Source of the DNA: Planomicrobium okeanokoites
Lineage (GTDB): Bacteria > Bacillota > Bacilli > Bacillales_A > Planococcaceae
Length of the DNA: 64,000 nucleotides
Direction: 5' to 3'
Assembly (NCBI RefSeq): GCF_003428875.1
Contig: NZ_QQRS01000001.1
Span: forward strand, 372,001 to 436,000
Shown: positions 35,558 through 44,749 of the stretch, one piece after another
Numbering within the stretch: the first letter of the stretch is position 1
How the letters are laid out: the number at the start of each line of letters is the position of its first letter
The notes under the pieces: model-generated
Told to the model about the DNA's origin: nothing
The model's database searches: none
The model's input: the letters and a program-made list of their open reading frames with translations, nothing else
Made by a program: the position numbers and the translations under genes

Positions 35558-37441
35558 ATGGCAAAAATGTACGATATTGCAATAATCGGAGCAGGTGCAG
35601 CTGGACTGACTGCAGCATTTACAGCAGCTGGATTTTCGAAAAAAGTTGTATTGATCGATAAAAATCTGCCGGGCGGAGAATGCACATGGTCCGGCTGCAT
35701 ACCAAGCAAATCGCTGATCAACATTGCCGAAGAAGTTCACCACGCGAAAAAATACACCCCGGACCTGCAAGTGGACACGTCAGCCGTTCTGAAAAATATC
35801 CAGGATGTCATCCAAAAAGTCTATGCAGGTGAATCCCCCGAAGTGCTGAAAAAATCCGGCATCGATTTCGTCAACGGCTATGCCAAATTCGTCGGGCCGC
35901 ATGCAGTGGAAGTGGAAGGTGAACGGATCGAAGCCAAAAAAATCATTCTTTCCACCGGCTCATCACCGATGGTTCCGCCGATTGAAGGGCTGGATCAAGT
36001 TTCTTATTTGACGAATGAAACCATTTTCAACTTGGATTCTTTCCCTGAAACGATGACCATTCTCGGTGGAGGTGCCATTGGGGTCGAATTGAGCCAGGCT
36101 TTAAACCGCCTCGGAGTGAAAGTGACGCTTGTGGAAAAATTCGAACGGATACTGCCGAAAGATGAAAAGGATCAAGTCCTCATGATCCAACAGCGCCTCA
36201 TTGACGAAGGGGTGATCATCCACACGTCAGCGACCGCAGTCAAAGCGTCGCAGCAAGGCGGCCGGATTGATTTGACCATCGAAAAAGAAGGCAAGGAAAC
36301 AACAATCACTAGCGAAGGGCTGTTAGTGGCGCTCGGACGTAAAGCGAATGTAGAAGGCTATGACCTTGAAATAGCTGGTGTGAAGTATGATTCAAAAAGT
36401 ATCCACGTAGATGAACATATGGAAACTGCCGCTAAAGGAATCTATGCCATCGGAGATGTTACAGGACCTTATCAGCTGTCGCACATGGCAAATTACCAGG
36501 GCATAACTGCGACGCAGAACGCCATTTTGCCGATCAATAAAAAAATCGATTACGAAAATCTCACTTGGTGTACGTATACGGATCCCGAACTAGGCAGATC
36601 CGGTTTATCGGAAGAAGAAGCACGTGAAAAATATGGAAACGATATTCGTGTCTATGAACACGACTACGCTGAAATCGACCGCGCCAACACGAAAAAGGGC
36701 AGCATCGGCAGCGTGAAAATCATATTGGACAAAAAAGGCTATATTTTGGGCGCCAGCATACTGGGGGACCGTGCCGGAGAAATCATCAGCCAGATTCAAA
36801 CCATCAAAGCCCTTCATATCAACATGGGGAAACTGTCTGGTGTCATTCACCCATATCCGACTTACAGTGAGGTTCTTGTGAAGATCGGCAAGAAAGTATA
36901 TGTCGACAATCTTTTGAATCAACCCGTGGTCAAAACGTTCAATAAAGCAAGAGCCGGTGAATTGCCGGCGGAAAAAATCGGTATATATGGAGCCGCTGCG
37001 GCCGCAGGGATCGGAATTGCCAATATGGCCATCAAAAACAATGTGAAGCCAAAACTTGGAGTGAAGAATGGACGTCTGAAAGAAATGCCCATAACTCCGA
37101 ATGCAGTGTCCTCGCAGACCAAATCAAAAGATAAATACGTCCAGGCATTCCCGTATATCGACAGCAGACAGCAAGCTAAAAAATGCCTGATCGGCATGCT
37201 CAAAGGGTACCAAGGTGTCGAAATAGTGCAAAACGAGGATAATTATATCCACGCAGTCGCCAAATCAAAAGTGTTCAAATTCAAAGATGATCTGGAATTC
37301 TACTTTAACGATGCCGCCCAGCAAATTGAGTTCCGTTCGGCTTCCAGAGTGGGTACTTCGGACGCTGGCGTCAACCGGAAACGGTATGAAGAAATGAGAA
37401 GAAGATATTTAAGCATCGCGTCACATAATAACCGCCGGTGA
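35558..37441 (+). CDS. MerA-like FAD disulfide oxidoreductase fused to DUF1499
   Basis: 627-residue protein in three parts. Residues 1-455 are a class I pyridine nucleotide-disulfide oxidoreductase with the redox pair CTWSGC (C42, C47), the second nucleotide motif ILGGGAIGVELSQ, and the HPYPTYSE His-Glu pair of the dimer interface. A hydrophobic alanine/glycine-rich segment (GIYGAAAAAGIGIANMA, about residues 467-485) follows. Residues about 505-620 match DUF1499 (PNAVSSQ at its start, FKFKDDLEFYF, RSASRVGTSDAGVNRKR). It lacks MerA's N-terminal HMA domain and C-terminal CC pair. Three nearby ATGs are possible (35549, 35558, 35567). The TVP38 gene overlaps its stop codon. Confidence 0.85.
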   Translation: MAKMYDIAIIGAGAAGLTAAFTAAGFSKKVVLIDKNLPGGECTWSGCIPSKSLINIAEEVHHAKKYTPDLQVDTSAVLKNIQDVIQKVYAGESPEVLKKSGIDFVNGYAKFVGPHAVEVEGERIEAKKIILSTGSSPMVPPIEGLDQVSYLTNETIFNLDSFPETMTILGGGAIGVELSQALNRLGVKVTLVEKFERILPKDEKDQVLMIQQRLIDEGVIIHTSATAVKASQQGGRIDLTIEKEGKETTITSEGLLVALGRKANVEGYDLEIAGVKYDSKSIHVDEHMETAAKGIYAIGDVTGPYQLSHMANYQGITATQNAILPINKKIDYENLTWCTYTDPELGRSGLSEEEAREKYGNDIRVYEHDYAEIDRANTKKGSIGSVKIILDKKGYILGASILGDRAGEIISQIQTIKALHINMGKLSGVIHPYPTYSEVLVKIGKKVYVDNLLNQPVVKTFNKARAGELPAEKIGIYGAAAAAGIGIANMAIKNNVKPKLGVKNGRLKEMPITPNAVSSQTKSKDKYVQAFPYIDSRQQAKKCLIGMLKGYQGVEIVQNEDNYIHAVAKSKVFKFKDDLEFYFNDAAQQIEFRSASRVGTSDAGVNRKRYEEMRRRYLSIASHNNRR

Positions 37442-38100
37442 GCAGAAAAACGGTATTGCTTGTCCTGAAATGGCTGCTGTTGCTTAGCGGTATTATTGTC
37501 GCTGTCTGGCTGGGCCGTTCGGTATTTGAAGTGGATGCGGACCAATTGCGGATATGGATTGAATCTTTCGGGATTTGGGCGCCAGTGATCTATATCATCG
37601 CTTATACCGTCAGGCCTTTGATTTTTTTTCCCGCATCGCTGCTGTCGCTTGCCGGCGGACTGGTTTTCGGTGTATGGCTGGGTACTTTATACACAATCAT
37701 CGGAGCGGTCAGTGGAGCAATGCTATCATATGCGGTTGCCAATGGGCTCGGCAAGAAAATCATCCAGAAGGAATGGGATGGCAAAGCCGCGAAAATCCAG
37801 TTGCAGATGGAACAGAACGGTTTCCTGTATGTATTGATCTTCCGGCTGATTCCCGTCATCAATTTTGATCTGATCAGTTACCTGGCAGCTTTTGCAAAAG
37901 TACGCTTCGTTTCATTCGCATCTGCCACATTGATCGGCATCATCCCCGGAACGTTCGCCTATAATTTTCTGGGCAGCAGCGCAGGCAGCGGAAGCCCGCG
38001 AATGATTCTGCTGGCGGCCAGTGTTTTTATTCTGCTGACGATCATCCCTGTATACATCCGGAAGCGCTGGATCGATAAACGGCAAGATGAACTCGAGTAA
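37438..38100 (+). CDS. TVP38/TMEM64 (SNARE-associated/DedA-like) membrane protein
   Basis: 220-residue protein with five or six helices and the VTT-domain core: FFPASLLSLAGGLVFG and FRLIPVINFDLISYLAAF. Such proteins resemble YdjX/YdjZ of E. coli, and the fold is related to lipid scramblases. GTG 37438 overlaps the stop codon of the MerA-like gene (GTGA), so they are tightly coupled; fusions of these two families are known in other bacteria. Confidence 0.88.
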   Translation: MSRKTVLLVLKWLLLLSGIIVAVWLGRSVFEVDADQLRIWIESFGIWAPVIYIIAYTVRPLIFFPASLLSLAGGLVFGVWLGTLYTIIGAVSGAMLSYAVANGLGKKIIQKEWDGKAAKIQLQMEQNGFLYVLIFRLIPVINFDLISYLAAFAKVRFVSFASATLIGIIPGTFAYNFLGSSAGSGSPRMILLAASVFILLTIIPVYIRKRWIDKRQDELE

Positions 38101-38132
38101 ACATTCACTAAACGGTTTAGGAAGTGACAGCT

Positions 38133-39380
38133 ATGATGATAAGAAAAATTACAGCGCCTGTGCTGCTGGGATTAACGATGGCGGCATGCTCGGCGCAGTC
38201 CAGTGAGGAGGCGGAGCGGGAGGAGGAAAATCTCCTAACCGCCGACTGGCAAGAGATTACAGATAAAGCCGAAGGGCAGGAAGTGAATATGTATATGTGG
38301 GGCGGAAATGACAATATCAATCGGTATTTGGATGATTGGGTGGCTCCACGGCTGAAGGAAATGCATGATATAGAACTTTCACGGGTTCCGGTGAGCGACG
38401 CCCAGGATTTTATCAATCAATTGCTCGATGAAAAAACAGCCGGCAAGACTGCCGGCAGCATGGATATCATTTGGATCAACGGTGAAAATTTCAAAGCCGC
38501 TAAAGACAATGAACTCCTGTTTGGCGATTTTTCAGGACAATTGCCTAATTTCAATTCGTACATAAATCCAGAGGCACCTGAGATTTCCCACGATTTCGGG
38601 GAACCGGTTGATGGCCTTGAGGCGCCATGGGGGAAAGCCCAGTTCGTTTTCGTACATGACGAACAAAAAGTCGGGACTCCGCCGAAATCAATGGAAGAAC
38701 TGGCGGATTGGGTTGAAAAGAATCCGGGACAGTTCACCTACCCGGCGCTACCTGATTTTACCGGCAGTGCTTTTATCCGCAATGTGCTGTATGAAACAAC
38801 CGGCGGACACGAACAATACGAACGGCCGGCAGCCCAAATCGAAGACCTGGAATCGCGATTGGAGCCGATGTGGGATTATTTGAATGATATTGAACCTTAT
38901 TTATGGCGCAATGGGGAGACCTACCCGGAGAGCTTGTCAAAACTGGACCAGCTTTATGCGAGCGGGGAAGTGGCCATGACGATGAGTTACGATCCGGCCC
39001 TTGCCGCCAGCGAAGTGCTCAAAGGGCGTTTCCCGGAGTCTACCCGTACTTTCCTGTTGGATGCGGGCACACTGTCCAACACCCATTTTCTATCCATTCC
39101 ATTCAACTCGTCCGATAAAGCAGGGGCGATGGTGGCCATCAATGAAATGATGTCGCCGGAAGCGCAGACCGCTAAATTATCGCCTGAAAACTGGGGCGAT
39201 CTATCAGCGCTGGATCTGGAAAAATTATCGCCTGAACAGCAAGCGGCGATGAATAATGTGGAGCTCGGAGAAGCGACGCTTCCGTTGGAAGAACTGGAAA
39301 ACAACCGGCTGCCTGAACTATCTTCGGATTATATAGAAATATTGGAAAAAGGGTGGATGGAAAATGTGGCGAAAGAGTAA
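38133..39380 (+). CDS. ABC importer substrate-binding lipoprotein (YnjB-like)
   Basis: 415-residue extracytoplasmic binding protein with a lipobox MAAC (cysteine near residue 19) and a type-II periplasmic binding fold; MYMWGGNDNINRYLDDWV is characteristic of the YnjB family. The ligand is unknown. ATG 38133 follows AGGAAG at 8 bases; ATG 38136 is an alternative. The permease gene starts inside its end. Confidence 0.88.
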   Translation: MMIRKITAPVLLGLTMAACSAQSSEEAEREEENLLTADWQEITDKAEGQEVNMYMWGGNDNINRYLDDWVAPRLKEMHDIELSRVPVSDAQDFINQLLDEKTAGKTAGSMDIIWINGENFKAAKDNELLFGDFSGQLPNFNSYINPEAPEISHDFGEPVDGLEAPWGKAQFVFVHDEQKVGTPPKSMEELADWVEKNPGQFTYPALPDFTGSAFIRNVLYETTGGHEQYERPAAQIEDLESRLEPMWDYLNDIEPYLWRNGETYPESLSKLDQLYASGEVAMTMSYDPALAASEVLKGRFPESTRTFLLDAGTLSNTHFLSIPFNSSDKAGAMVAINEMMSPEAQTAKLSPENWGDLSALDLEKLSPEQQAAMNNVELGEATLPLEELENNRLPELSSDYIEILEKGWMENVAKE

Positions 39381-40248
39381 ACCATACCTTTTGCTGCTTC
39401 CAGCCACCGGCACTATTGTCCTCCTTTTTTTTGGAGGGCTTTTTGACGGTCTGCTGAAAAGCCTGGGTTATTTTCCTGCGATAGGTGAGCGCCAGTTGAA
39501 CCTGGATGCTTATACGAATCTTTTGGCTTCAGACAGCTTTTGGGATTCCCTGGAACTGACTGTACGGGTGGCGGCGATTTCTTCATTATTAGCAGGACTG
39601 CTTGGCGGTCTATTGGCAATTGCGCTTTTCCTGCTGAACCAGTATTCGGAAGATGAAAATTCCAGATTGTGGCACCGCCTGTTTCAGCTGCCTTTGACTA
39701 TCCCACATCTGGTTGCTGGTTATGTCATTGTCTTGTTATTCACGCAGAGCGGTGTCATTTCCAAGTTGTTGGCATCTGTCGGAATGATCGATGAAATGAC
39801 GGACTTTCCCGTACTGGTCAACGATCCGTTCGGCTGGGGGATCATACTTGCCTATACATGGAAAGAAGTCCCTTTCGTCTTGCTGATGGTGTACCCTGTG
39901 CTGGCTAGAATCCAAAAATCGTGGCGTGAGGTATCCCGCGTCTACGGGGCAGGAAACTGGAATTTTATCCGGGAAATTGCCTTGCCGATCATGATGCCAT
40001 CCTGGATCATTGCGGTATTCATCGTCTTCGTTTTTACATTTTCCGCTTTTGAAATCCCTTTTTTACTGGGGGTCACTTATCCGGGTATGCTGCCGGTCTA
40101 TTCGTTCCAGCTTTATACAGATGGCTCATTGTCAGACCGTCCTGAAGCTTTGGCTGTGAATATTATTCTGGCATTGATGACTATTTGCCTCGGATTGGCC
40201 ACTTATTATTTCAGCAAGCGCTGGAATGTCATGAAGGGGTGGGAATAA
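39364..40248 (+). CDS. ABC importer permease 1 (YnjC N-terminal half-like)
   Basis: 294-residue permease with six helices. The EAA loop is visible around SRVYGAGNWNFIREIALPIM near residue 195. In E. coli YnjC, two permease domains are fused in one chain; here they are two genes. The start codon lies 17 bases inside the binding-protein gene. Confidence 0.85.
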   Translation: MWRKSKPYLLLLPATGTIVLLFFGGLFDGLLKSLGYFPAIGERQLNLDAYTNLLASDSFWDSLELTVRVAAISSLLAGLLGGLLAIALFLLNQYSEDENSRLWHRLFQLPLTIPHLVAGYVIVLLFTQSGVISKLLASVGMIDEMTDFPVLVNDPFGWGIILAYTWKEVPFVLLMVYPVLARIQKSWREVSRVYGAGNWNFIREIALPIMMPSWIIAVFIVFVFTFSAFEIPFLLGVTYPGMLPVYSFQLYTDGSLSDRPEALAVNIILALMTICLGLATYYFSKRWNVMKGWE

Positions 40249-41072
40249 TGAATACCACAATCTCCCCTTTAAAAATAATTTTATTTCTTTTGGGATTTGT
40301 AATCATCGGGTTGCCGTTTATCGCGTTATTGCTCTCAAGCCTGGCAGCAGGTTGGCGATGGCCGGATTTGATTCCAGCGTCTTTCAGTTTTCGGGCATGG
40401 GATTATATCCTTTTCGGCAGTGCCAGAACGTGGCAGTCCATCGGAACCAGTTTATTGATTGCATTGATTGTGACGATAGTGAATGTGGTCCTTGCGGTAC
40501 CGGCCGCCAATGCATTGGTCCGCTTTCAATTCAGAGGGAAATGGCTGGCGGAGGCTATTCTATTCGCGCCTATTATCATCCCGCCGTTTGTAGCAGTCAT
40601 GGGTATACATCTGACTTTCCTGCGGTTCGGCCTGACTGAAACCATCCTGGGTGTAGTGCTGGCGCATTTATCACCCACACTTCCTTATATGGTCCGGGCG
40701 GTGGTGATCAGTTACAGCACCTTATCAACGGAGAGGGAAAATCAGGCGCGAATGCTGGGAGCAGGACCTTTGCTCCGCTTCTACTATATCGTTTTGCCCC
40801 ATTTGCTGCCTGGCATCGCAGCGGGAGCAAGCTTGAGCATTCTGATTTCCTTAAGCCAATACCTCATCACTTTCATCATCGGTTCAGGACAGGTTGTAAC
40901 GCTGCCGATTCTGCTGTTTCCATTCATCAGCGGCGGTGATCCGGCTATTGGTTCGGCTTATTCATTGATGTTTGCAGGAATGGCCATTTTGGCTTTATTG
41001 TCATTGGACGTGGCATTGAAGAATTATTATAAGAAAAAAGGCGTCAGATCGAACGGGGAAGGAGGCGAATAA
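40248..41072 (+). CDS. ABC importer permease 2 (YnjC C-terminal half-like)
   Basis: 274-residue permease with six helices and the EAA-type loop ARMLGAGPLLRFYYIVLPHLLPG near residue 170. Its ATG shares a base with the preceding stop codon (TAATG). It should pair with permease 1 to form the channel. Confidence 0.85.
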   Translation: MNTTISPLKIILFLLGFVIIGLPFIALLLSSLAAGWRWPDLIPASFSFRAWDYILFGSARTWQSIGTSLLIALIVTIVNVVLAVPAANALVRFQFRGKWLAEAILFAPIIIPPFVAVMGIHLTFLRFGLTETILGVVLAHLSPTLPYMVRAVVISYSTLSTERENQARMLGAGPLLRFYYIVLPHLLPGIAAGASLSILISLSQYLITFIIGSGQVVTLPILLFPFISGGDPAIGSAYSLMFAGMAILALLSLDVALKNYYKKKGVRSNGEGGE

Positions 41073-42149
41073 ATGGCAAGTCTACATATCAATCAGATTG
41101 AGAAAAAGTTTGCACCGTCCAAAACCGGTCAGCAAGCGCCTTTCGCTCTTGGACCAATCGACCTCACTATTCGTGAAGGGGAGTTCTTCTCATTATTGGG
41201 CCCTTCAGGCTGCGGTAAAACGACGCTGCTCAAGCTCGTTGCAGGCTTAACTGAAGCGGATGCCGGAAACATCCTGTTCGGTGACAACGATCTTACAAAA
41301 GTGGCACCTGAAGCCAGAAGGTTCTCCATGATTTTTCAGCAGCCATTATTGTTTCCGCATATGACGATTGAAGAAAATGCGGCTTTTGGTTTGAAAATGC
41401 AGAAAATCGGCAAAAAAGAACGTCTTCTTGAAGCAAGGCGCATGCTGGCGATGACAGGGCTCAGCGGATTTGAACACCGATACCCCGATGAACTGAGCGG
41501 CGGACAACAGCAGCGGGTAGCATTGGCCAGGGCATTGGTTGCCAAGCCCCGGTTGCTGCTGATGGATGAACCGTTCAGTGCGCTTGATCCCGGCCTCCGC
41601 GAAGAGATGAGGGAACTGCTGGGCACGATTCAGCATGAACTCGGTGTCACGGTACTCTTTGTCACTCATGACCGCCAGGAAGCTTTTGAATTATCCGACC
41701 GCATCGGCATCATGGGCGGGGGACGGCTCCTCCAAGTCGGAACACCTGTGGATTTATATGAACGGCCCGAAAGTACAACGGTCGCTTCTTTTCTGGGCCT
41801 GAAAAATATTGTTGAAGGGACGGTCCATTCCCGTAACTTTGAATCACATGACGGGCAAATTAGCATCAATACCGGCCAGGAACTTGCCGATGGCAGGTAT
41901 TGCCTGATTTTTCGGCCTGAAACATTGATGCCGGCGACTTTCGGCAATCAAGCAACTGTCCCGTCCGTTCAATTCACTGGAAAAGTGAGTAAATTGAAAT
42001 TCAATCAGGGGACTTATGTGGCATTGGTGCAAGCTGGAGACGAAATGCTGGAATGCATGGTAACCCGTGACCAAGCTGAGAATATGGAAGTGGGACAATT
42101 GATCAAAATCTTTGTTAAGCAGAGTGATTTACAGTTTGTTGAATATTGA
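41073..42149 (+). CDS. ABC importer ATP-binding protein (YnjD-like)
   Basis: 358-residue ATPase with Walker A GPSGCGKTT near residue 44, signature LSGGQQQR near 144, Walker B LLLMDEP and the switch histidine in FVTHD. The C-terminal 110 residues form a TOBE-like regulatory domain, as in spermidine, sulfate and iron importers. It begins directly after the permease stop codon. The operon ends at the terminator at 42211. Confidence 0.9.
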   Translation: MASLHINQIEKKFAPSKTGQQAPFALGPIDLTIREGEFFSLLGPSGCGKTTLLKLVAGLTEADAGNILFGDNDLTKVAPEARRFSMIFQQPLLFPHMTIEENAAFGLKMQKIGKKERLLEARRMLAMTGLSGFEHRYPDELSGGQQQRVALARALVAKPRLLLMDEPFSALDPGLREEMRELLGTIQHELGVTVLFVTHDRQEAFELSDRIGIMGGGRLLQVGTPVDLYERPESTTVASFLGLKNIVEGTVHSRNFESHDGQISINTGQELADGRYCLIFRPETLMPATFGNQATVPSVQFTGKVSKLKFNQGTYVALVQAGDEMLECMVTRDQAENMEVGQLIKIFVKQSDLQFVEY

Positions 42150-42210
42150 TCCTGCTATCCGTCGATGAAATAAAGACAAAGCAGAAAAACAATTATATAC
42201 AGAGAGTCGA

Positions 42211-42253
42211 AAAGCAATATCCTTCCAAAAGATCGGAAGGATATTGCTTTTTT
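42211..42253 (+). terminator. Terminator of the ynj-like operon
   Basis: Perfect stem aaagcaatatccttcc / ggaaggatattgcttt with an 11-base loop, followed by T residues. Confidence 0.92.
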
Positions 42254-42387
42254 CTTACTGAAAAGACGCTGTTACCAGTGATGAGCAGACCTATTAATAC
42301 TAAAATCATTTAATCAAAATTATAGTTTCTTTTTAGGCATATTGTGCTATTATATGTAAGATATTTCATATTGAAGGGGAGAAAGAG

Positions 42388-43698
42388 ATGAATCATTCGG
42401 CTATTCAGTCAAACAGAGAGACAGCTTATTTCATCATTAGTTTAGTTTTCAGCATTCTTATCTACGTTCTGGTTCTCATATCAGTGATAGGCATTGCCAT
42501 TGCATTGGGCATTTTTGCTTTTCTTTTGTTTGCGAATGCACTCATGCTCGGGTCTATCCGGGGCAATGGCATCCGCGTACACGAACGGCAATTTCCGGAT
42601 GTCTACGATAGCGTACAGTCACTTTCCAAACAAATCGGATTGAAAACTGTGCCGGACGTTTTTGTCATCCAATCAGAAGGGGCATTGAATGCTTTTGCGA
42701 CACGCTTTTTCGGAAGGAATATGGTGGTGTTGTATTCGGAAGTTTTTGAATTGGCAAGAGAACAAGGGAAAGAGGAACTGGATTTTATCATTGCCCATGA
42801 ATTGGCGCACATTAAACGCCGCCATGTCTGGAAAAATATCCTTCTTATGCCATCCGGCTTTATTCCGTTTCTGAGTCAGGCTTACAGCCGTTCCTGTGAA
42901 TACACATGCGACCGCCATGCAGCATATCTTATACAAAATGCACCGGCAGCCAAACGTGCATTGACGCTTCTTGGCATCGGTAAAAAAATGTACGTGGAAG
43001 TGAACGACGATGCCTACCGTGAACAGATCCACACAGAATCAAATGGTTTTGTGTGGCTGAGCGAAGTGCTTTCTTCACATCCACGGCTGCCAAAGCGTAT
43101 TCAAGCGATTCAACAGTTTGAAGGCAGTGGTGAACGCCTCTATACACCAAACCACGGGAAAATCATCTTTGGCATGATGCTGATCGGAGGAGCGGGGCTG
43201 GCTGTTTACTTTATCAGTATCCTGTTGCTGGCTGGGGGCACGCTTGTATTTTCTCAATTTGCCAATGAATTCCCAGAACCGAGTTTTATGGACGAACCTT
43301 ATTATGATGAGGATTATGCATTAGAAGGGCAGACGGATTTGATGTCAGCTGCTTCAGCGGGAGATCTTGCAGGCATCAACAATGCCCTGGATGCTGGAGA
43401 CGACATCCTGGCCCGTGATTCTGAAGGATCTGACGCACTGATGTACGCGGTGTATTCAAGCCAGGCTGACACCGTGGCCTATCTGCTGGAGGCTGGAGCA
43501 GATGCCAATACCGCTGATGACTACGCCACCGCATTGACCAATGCGATTATGTATGAGGACACTCAGACAGCGATGATCCTGATGGAATATGGCGCTGATC
43601 CATATCTTACAGGTCCAGACGGTATGAATGCTTTGGATTATTCAGGAGCATCGACGCCTGATGAGCTGTATGCAACGTTGCAATCCGGTGGATTTTAA
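42388..43698 (+). CDS. M48 (HtpX-like) metallopeptidase fused to ankyrin repeats
   Basis: 436-residue membrane protein. Two N-terminal helices (residues 10-55) are followed by a zinc peptidase domain with HELAH (residues about 135-139) and a glutamate ligand in SRSCEYTCDRHA. A third helix at about 255-290 precedes an acidic linker and three ankyrin-type repeats (residues 322-436: LMSAASAGD, LMYAVYSSQ, LTNAIMYED). HtpX-like proteases remove damaged membrane proteins; the ankyrin tail probably recognises a partner. GGGGAG precedes ATG 42388. Confidence 0.85.
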   Translation: MNHSAIQSNRETAYFIISLVFSILIYVLVLISVIGIAIALGIFAFLLFANALMLGSIRGNGIRVHERQFPDVYDSVQSLSKQIGLKTVPDVFVIQSEGALNAFATRFFGRNMVVLYSEVFELAREQGKEELDFIIAHELAHIKRRHVWKNILLMPSGFIPFLSQAYSRSCEYTCDRHAAYLIQNAPAAKRALTLLGIGKKMYVEVNDDAYREQIHTESNGFVWLSEVLSSHPRLPKRIQAIQQFEGSGERLYTPNHGKIIFGMMLIGGAGLAVYFISILLLAGGTLVFSQFANEFPEPSFMDEPYYDEDYALEGQTDLMSAASAGDLAGINNALDAGDDILARDSEGSDALMYAVYSSQADTVAYLLEAGADANTADDYATALTNAIMYEDTQTAMILMEYGADPYLTGPDGMNALDYSGASTPDELYATLQSGGF

Positions 43699-43705
43699 AA
43701 GAAAT

Positions 43706-43748
43706 AAAAAAGGAAGGCGCCCGAAGAGATGGCGACCTTCCTTTTCTG
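43706..43748. terminator. Bidirectional terminator
   Basis: Stem aaaggaaggcgcc / ggcgaccttccttt (one bulge) between the convergent peptidase and SMR genes. Confidence 0.8.
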
Positions 43749-43760
43749 GTGCTTTAGTAT

Positions 43761-44075
43761 TTATGATATAAGTTTTAAACCGACGGCTGATCCGAGGACC
43801 ATTGAAATAAAGAGTATCCGTTTCCAGTCTTTAGCTTCATTATAAAAAAGCATACCGAGAATCGCGCCACCCGATGCGCCAATCCCCGTCCACACAGCAT
43901 AAGCTGTACTCATCGGCAGCGACTCCATGGCAAATGATAAAAAAGCGAAGCTTAGCCCGAATCCGGTCAGAAGCAATAAAAAGCTTTGCCATTGCCGGTC
44001 ATTATGCCATTTGTTAATCATTGCGACACCGGCCATTTCGAATAAACCGGCGGCAAGCAGTGAAAGCCAGGCCAT
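43761..44075 (-). CDS. SMR guanidinium exporter subunit 2 (YkkD-like)
   Basis: 104-residue four-helix small multidrug resistance protein. The conserved glutamate of helix 1 is in AAGLFEMAGVAMI (residue 13). It overlaps the first SMR gene by one base (TAATG), so the two form a heteromeric exporter. A guanidine-I riboswitch upstream makes guanidinium the expected substrate, as for B. subtilis YkkCD. Confidence 0.9.
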   Translation of the reverse strand: MAWLSLLAAGLFEMAGVAMINKWHNDRQWQSFLLLLTGFGLSFAFLSFAMESLPMSTAYAVWTGIGASGGAILGMLFYNEAKDWKRILFISMVLGSAVGLKLIS

Positions 44076-44416
44076 TATGATTCAACTCCTTTTTCAGAAT
44101 GGTCATCAGTGATCAGCTTCAAACCGATGACTCCAGCCAGCAAAACAGCTATCAACAGGATTTTGGGCAATTGGAGCGGTTCTCCAAAAAGAACGATATC
44201 CGCGAGCACTGTGCCTGCGGTGCCCATTCCGACAAATACAGCGTAAACCGTCCCTACTGGAAGTTTTCTGCCGGCCATGATCATGAGATAGAAGCTGATG
44301 ACGATGGCAATAACAGTTCCTGTCCATGGCCAAAAACTTTCCGCGTGCTTCAATCCGATCACCCAGAAAACTTCAAAAAAAGCGGCAATATACACTTTGA
44401 TCCATTCAACATTCAT
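44075..44416 (-). CDS. SMR guanidinium exporter subunit 1 (YkkC-like)
   Basis: 113-residue four-helix SMR protein with the conserved glutamate in [13 protein letters not shown] (about residue 14) and the [14 protein letters not shown] helix-3 segment. GGAGG lies seven bases before ATG 44416; the frame extends to 44437 inside the leader. Controlled by the guanidine riboswitch at 44440-44566. Confidence 0.9.
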   Translation of the reverse strand: MNVEWIKVYIAAFFEVFWVIGLKHAESFWPWTGTVIAIVISFYLMIMAGRKLPVGTVYAVFVGMGTAGTVLADIVLFGEPLQLPKILLIAVLLAGVIGLKLITDDHSEKGVES

Positions 44417-44439
44417 TTTAACGACCTCCATTTCCAATT

Positions 44440-44566
44440 AAAAAAGCCTGGGAGCAACTGATAAACAGTTTCTCCCAGGCTTTTGTCCTTCCGTGTCACA
44501 GCAAGCTGTGCATTTTCTCTCGGACCAGACCAAGCGGATACTTGCGGAACCCTAGAAAACTTTGTT
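44440..44566 (-). promoter_or_regulatory. Guanidine-I (ykkC) riboswitch with terminator
   Basis: On the minus strand the ykkC-motif landmarks occur in order: CTAGGGTTCCGC, GGTCTGGTCCGAGAGA, ACACGG and AAAGCCTGGGAGA. The last segment pairs with a downstream CTCCCAGGCTTTTTT to form an intrinsic terminator, so guanidine binding should free the transcript. The genes behind it are SMR exporters, the classic target of this riboswitch. Confidence 0.95.
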
Positions 44567-44672
44567 TTCTATATGATTATTTAAAAGTATACACAGAATC
44601 GGCTTGAAGTGAAAGTGAAGCTGCTTTGTATATTTTTAGGATAAAAAAGAATATTGCGAGCAAGCGATGTAG

Positions 44673-44701
44673 TTGACGTCGGTAAAAGCACATGGTATGA
44701 T
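44673..44701 (+). promoter_or_regulatory. Promoter of mhqR
   Basis: TTGACG, 17-base spacer, TATGAT; the operator at 44702-44719 begins directly after the -10 element. Confidence 0.75.
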
Positions 44702-44719
44702 TATCTCGAATTAAAGATA
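44702..44719. promoter_or_regulatory. MhqR-type operator
   Basis: TATCTcgAATtaaAGATA, an inverted repeat that matches the B. subtilis MhqR box (tATCTcgaAtTCgAGATA) at both arms. It covers the transcription start, so the repressor would control itself and the dioxygenase gene. Confidence 0.75.
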
Positions 44720-44749
44720 TATGAATTACATTTAAAAGAGGTGAAAAAC

